From the NCBI GenBank assembly GCA_034231615.1, contig CM067309.1, forward strand, positions 36,235,750-36,299,749: DNA of 64,000 nucleotides, given 5' to 3'. Below, piece by piece: positions 60,448 to 64,000 of this stretch. Each line of letters opens with the position of its first letter. The first letter of the stretch is position 1. The position numbers were made by a program, and so were the translations under genes. The stretch is from Meghimatium bilineatum. Lineage: Eukaryota > Mollusca > Gastropoda > Stylommatophora > Philomycidae. The notes under the pieces are model-generated. The model was given only the letters and a program-made list of their open reading frames with translations. It did not search any database and had not been told where the DNA came from.

Positions 60448-60599
60448 CTAGAAATAAATCACATGGTTTAAATGTATATTTTAATTATCAAAATGTTGTT
60501 CTATAATTATAGATTTTGGTCCATATTTTCAAATCATATGTTTTGCCTGTAATGTGAGTCCTGACGCTGCAAGGCATAAAAGGGTATAAATCGAAAAGA

Positions 60600-60965
60600 A
60601 AGAAAGAACAGATGTGGTTCTACAGAAGAATGCTTAGAATACCATGTACTGACAGAAAAACTAATGTGGAAGTGTTGAAAGAGTCATATGCGAGACTGAC
60701 GTTAATCAAAAATATAAGGAAAGGACAATCTTCATCTTTTTGCCATGTTATGGGACAGGAAAGTTTGGAGAACATAGTTACAACAGGCAAGATTGAAGCA
60801 AGAGAGACAGAGGGCGACAATGTGAAAAAATATTAGTTTAACAACCTGAAACCTGACATGGCAAGGAGTCGACAATGATCCTACGACATTCTACTAAAAA
60901 TAGAGATCTGTGGCGATCCATGATCTCCTACACCAGCCAGCATGACACCTGATGATGATGCCTGT
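60600..60965 (+). mobile_element. LINE 3' end, upstream of MVP exon a
   Basis: MWFYRRMLRIPCTDRKTNVE, SLENIVTTGKIEARETEGD, ending GACACCTGATGATGATG. Same family as 1-690. It is followed by a SINE C-like scrap to 61078. Confidence 0.85.
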
Positions 60966-61077
60966 GTTGCAGAGCCTGAACAGGAAGCAGAGAATAGCAA
61001 CATTGTTTACCCTCCATGCATATCATAGGAAGTGACTCAGGAAAGTTGGGACAGACAAGCTGATAACCTATCATATG

Positions 61078-61706
61078 TGAAACGCATGTGGTTGCATCTG
61101 TGGGTCTCACCATTGGCCCACTAGACATACCACCCATGCAACAGAAAATCTTAGCGGATGACATGCCGTTATATTGAGGTTATCTTCTTATAGAAGCTTC
61201 ATGCACGTCATCTATACAACTATGCTTTTATTTTGTTGTTGAAATGTGTTTCATGTTTACCTGAATATATATGTATGCACCCTCTGTGGTTGGGAGGGAC
61301 CAGAGATGTACTGTGCAGCACTGGGGAGGAGGAAACTGACAGCACTGTTTTTTCCTATGGCTGAAACCCATCATAGAGACACAGTGACTCATGACGTGAC
61401 AATCTTTTTGACTTGAACATTTGGTTGCATGCCTGGAGCAATAGAGAAGTTTGGCATAACCAGTAGTCAATTGGTGGTGGGGAATGAGCACAGTGAACTC
61501 TATCTTGGCTACAGTGGCTGTGAGCAGTGCATAGGTTGAAACCTATCTTCCTGGAGGTATGATAGTTATTCTCTGGCTCTGTCCCGGGGTGGGCTGAAAA
61601 TCCACAGACTTCCCAGCAATATATTGCCATTTCATGGCATTAGGTCAAAGGGCATGAGCTCATGGACCGCTGGATCAGCAACCAACCAACCAACCAACTA
61701 AATGTT
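61078..61706 (+). mobile_element. Element H, full copy
   Basis: AACGCATGTGGTTGCATCTG, ATAGAAGCTTCATGCACGTC, GCACCCTCTGTGGTTGGGAG, TGACAGCACTGTTTTTTCCT, ending ATCAGCAACCAACCAACCAA. The head matches element I. Confidence 0.82.
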
Positions 61707-61794
61707 ACATATTGTAAATGTTAACAAAGGAACAACTTTGCTATTTTTCATTTACAACATTTTAATATTCCATATTTAATATAGTTAATTAGCC

Positions 61795-62005
61795 GCATAT
61801 CCTATTCAGGTGTATCCCATCAGCCTAGAATTTTTTTGCTGTAGTTATTTTCTAGGCAATATAAACAGACAATAGTAGTTCAGTAGTTTGCCATTGCTTT
61901 CTGAATGGTCCAGATGTAAAAATGCATGTGGCGGGGATTGAACTCGGTACCTTGGCCATACAGACGTGCTCTGTACCACCACTCTGCCACTGAGCTGGAC
62001 ACTAT
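61795..62005 (-). mobile_element. SINE D (tRNA-like) copy
   Basis: On -: AGCTCAGTGGCAGAGTGGTG (A-box-like), ACCGAGTTCAATCCCCGCCA (B box), CCATTCAGAAAGCAATGGCA, ending AATAGGATATG. The best tRNA-like head in the window. Confidence 0.8.
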
Positions 62006-62059
62006 AGTTAATAAAGTATATTATCCACAGTATTATCACATCTTATTTTTGTTACTGCA

Positions 62060-62335
62060 GCGCTCTCAAGTTTGTTGGATATCCTCTGGCACTTTAATTA
62101 TTATTTTTATACGCTCCTGGCAGGACATGATTATCTTGTGTCACTCCACTCTAGGATTCTTCCTTTGGGAACTAAATATGCATCCATAAACCCTCTCTAA
62201 CACAACCATGCCTTTGGGACAACAAACCTATAATGAGTTTGGATGTAACCTTGGTTGTTCAACTTACAAAGAGATTGTGCTTTTGTCAGAAAGGCTATCG
62301 GCTGTCAAGCTTATTTCATCATCATCATCATCATG
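62060..62335 (+). mobile_element. (TCA)n-tailed dispersed element
   Basis: TCTTCCTTTGGGAACTAAAT, ATGCATCCATAAACCCTCTC, GTCAGAAAGGCTATCGGCTG, (ATC)n tail. Parallels 26010-26185. Confidence 0.65.
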
Positions 62336-62505
62336 TATGTTGTAAGAGGCAACAAGGTTTTGGTGTGGAGTTGACTGGCTCATCCTATGTAGCGTCAAAT
62401 TGATCCAGAAGCCATGCTGAAGTCAGATGTGTCAGGCTGAAAAATTTGGATATTACAGCTATGCTATAAACCATGACACAACACATTCTGTTCACTGAAG
62501 ACAGA
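62335..62505 (+). mobile_element. SINE C fragment
   Basis: ATGTTGTAAGAGGCAACAAG, CCATGCTGAAGTCAGATGTG, AAACCATGACACAACACATT. 62505-62735 has a LINE 3' UTR-like scrap (GACGGGTTATGGGTTTATGG) and short CAACAGTCCTCAAGGAAAA repeats. Confidence 0.7.
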
Positions 62506-62744
62506 AATAACTAGAAGACATTACTGTGTTGATGCATCCAATCTCATATGATCCAGACGGGTTATGGGTTTATGGACAGATGGATCATCATTGGAGTTTA
62601 TATCTTCTTATAGTTTTTTTCTCAAATGGAACTGGCCTACAAAAATGTTAAGCTTTCTCTGATTTGTGCATGCACAGTTGTCAAGGAAAACAACAACAGT
62701 CCTCAAGGAAAAAACAGTCCAGAAAACAACAGTCCTCAAGGAAA

Positions 62745-63805
62745 AATGAGAATGTGATGGAGAGACAACATATAAGCCAAGATTCAAGACCTTCATGAAG
62801 GCACGAGTGTTATGGAGGGACAACATAGAAGCCAGGATTCAAGACCTTCATGAAGGCCAGAGTGTGATGGAGGGACAACATAGAAGCCAGGATTCAAGAC
62901 CTTCATGAAGGCCAGAGTGTGATGGAGGGACAACATAGAAGCCAGGATTCAAGACCTTCATGAAGGCCAGAGTGTGATGGAGGGACAACATAGAAGCCAG
63001 GATTCAAGACCTTCATGAAGGCCAGAGTGTTATGGAGGGACAACATAGAAGCAATGATTAAAGACCTCCATGAAGGCACGAGTGTTATGGAGGGACAACA
63101 TAGAAGCCAGGATTCAAGACCTCCATGAAGGCACGAGTGTTATGGAGGGACAACATAGAAGCCAGGATTCAAGACCTCCATGAAGGCCAGAGTGTTATGG
63201 AGGGACAACATAGAAGCCAGGATTCAAGACCTTCATGAAGGCCAGAGTGTGATGGAGGGACAACATAGAAGCCAGGATTCAAGACCTTCATGAAGGCCAG
63301 AGTGTGATGGAGGGACAACATAGAAGCCAAGATTCAAGACCTTCATGAAGGCCAGAGTGTGATGGAGGGACAACATAGAAGCCAGGATTCAAGACCTTCA
63401 TGAAGGCCAGAGTGTGATGGAGGGACAACATAGAAGCCAGGATTCAAGACCTTCATGAAGGCCAGAGTGTTATGGAGGGACAACATAGAAGCAATGATTA
63501 AAGACCTCCATGAAGGCACGAGTGTTATGGAGGGACAACATAGAAGCCAGGATTCAAGACCTCCATGAAGGCACGAGTGTTATGGAGGGACAACATAGAA
63601 GCCAGGATTCAAGACCTCCATGAAGGCACGAGTGTTATGGAGGGACAACATAGAAGCCAGGATTCAAGACCTCCATGAAGGCACGAGTGTTATGGAGGGA
63701 CAACATAGAAGCCAGGATTCAAGACCTTCATGCAGGCACGAGTGTGATGGAGGGACAACATAGAAGCCAGGATTCAAGACCTTCATGAAGGTCCGAGTGT
63801 GATGG
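62745..63805. repeat. 55-bp minisatellite, about 19 copies, with 440-bp higher-order period
   Basis: Unit GATGGAGGGACAACATAGAA + GCCAGGATTCAAGACCTTCA + TGAAGGCCAGAGTGT, with CTTCAT/CTCCAT and GGCCAGA/GGCACGA variants. A rare variant GCAATGATTAAAGACCTCCA occurs at 63051 and 63491, exactly eight units apart. Confidence 0.95.
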
Positions 63806-63922
63806 GCCCGACAATGCATTTCCATTCTCTAGACTACATAATGCTGTAACTCTAGTAGGACCATTGCCCTACTATAAGCGAGATCTAGCGGGAGTTTGAG
63901 AATGAATGCTGAAGAAGACGAA
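63805..63922 (+). mobile_element. SINE B copy (head lost in the array)
   Basis: GGGCCCGACAATGCATTTCC, ACTACATAATGCTGTAACTC, GGGAGTTTGAGAATGAATGC, GAAGAAGA tail. The 55-bp array runs straight into it. Confidence 0.82.
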
Positions 63923-64000
63923 TAGCAATACCCTGTACATGATATGCTTCAATTATTATTTACAATAAAAAATATAAAGATTTCAAAAAATATAATATAA

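Noticed and set aside
61920-62000. tRNA-like sequence
   Set aside because: A/B-box-like head of SINE D followed by the shared SINE body, found in several copies; no intact cloverleaf or anticodon arm worked out.
1-64000. A novel defence-like or biosynthetic gene system
   Set aside because: All convincing coding sequence belongs to MED24, MVP or transposable elements; no other cluster of genes is visible.

Overview
This window is animal nuclear DNA. It is AT-rich, the genes are split into short exons separated by 1-9 kb introns, and the introns and intergenic DNA are packed with retroposon fragments and minisatellites. The style of the non-LTR retrotransposons (short RT C-termini ending in TGA/TTGA microsatellite tails) and of the SINEs suggests a lophotrochozoan, most likely a mollusc. 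That placement is inference; I cannot name a species.

Two conserved host genes are present, both partial, lying tail to tail. On the + strand, 12 exons between 2701 and 37580 encode the C-terminal 558 residues of Mediator subunit 24 (MED24). All splice phases agree and the joined length is a multiple of three ending in TAA. On the - strand, seven exons between 60447 and 49274 encode the C-terminal 456 residues of major vault protein (MVP): the end of the vault-repeat region, the shoulder, the cap helix and the cap ring. Phases again agree throughout. The 5' parts of both genes lie outside the window. The genes belong to unrelated systems (nuclear transcription co-activation; the cytoplasmic vault particle), and nothing here links them functionally.

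Layout: 1-2700, LINE 3' ends, a Tigger-like MITE and SINE relics. 2701-37580, MED24; its 9-kb first intron contains a fold-back element carrying a mariner transposon and a SINE. 37581-49273, intergenic DNA with SINEs, LINE ends (one with an RNase H domain), arrays and an AT block. 49274-60447, MVP. 60448-64000, LINE and SINE copies and a 55-bp satellite with higher-order periodicity.

The mobile fraction consists of: one mariner (DD34D, 32-bp inverted repeats, one in-frame stop); about 20 LINE fragments; two SINE families (called B and C here) that share their 3' half; two tRNA-like SINE types; and two longer elements (H and I) that share a head but have different bodies. Almost every intron has its own minisatellite with a unit of 19-76 bp. 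Several arrays clearly arose inside a mobile element or next to a splice acceptor. No bacterial-type system, CRISPR array, rRNA or functional tRNA was found. The most interesting biology is how the repeats were born and nested.
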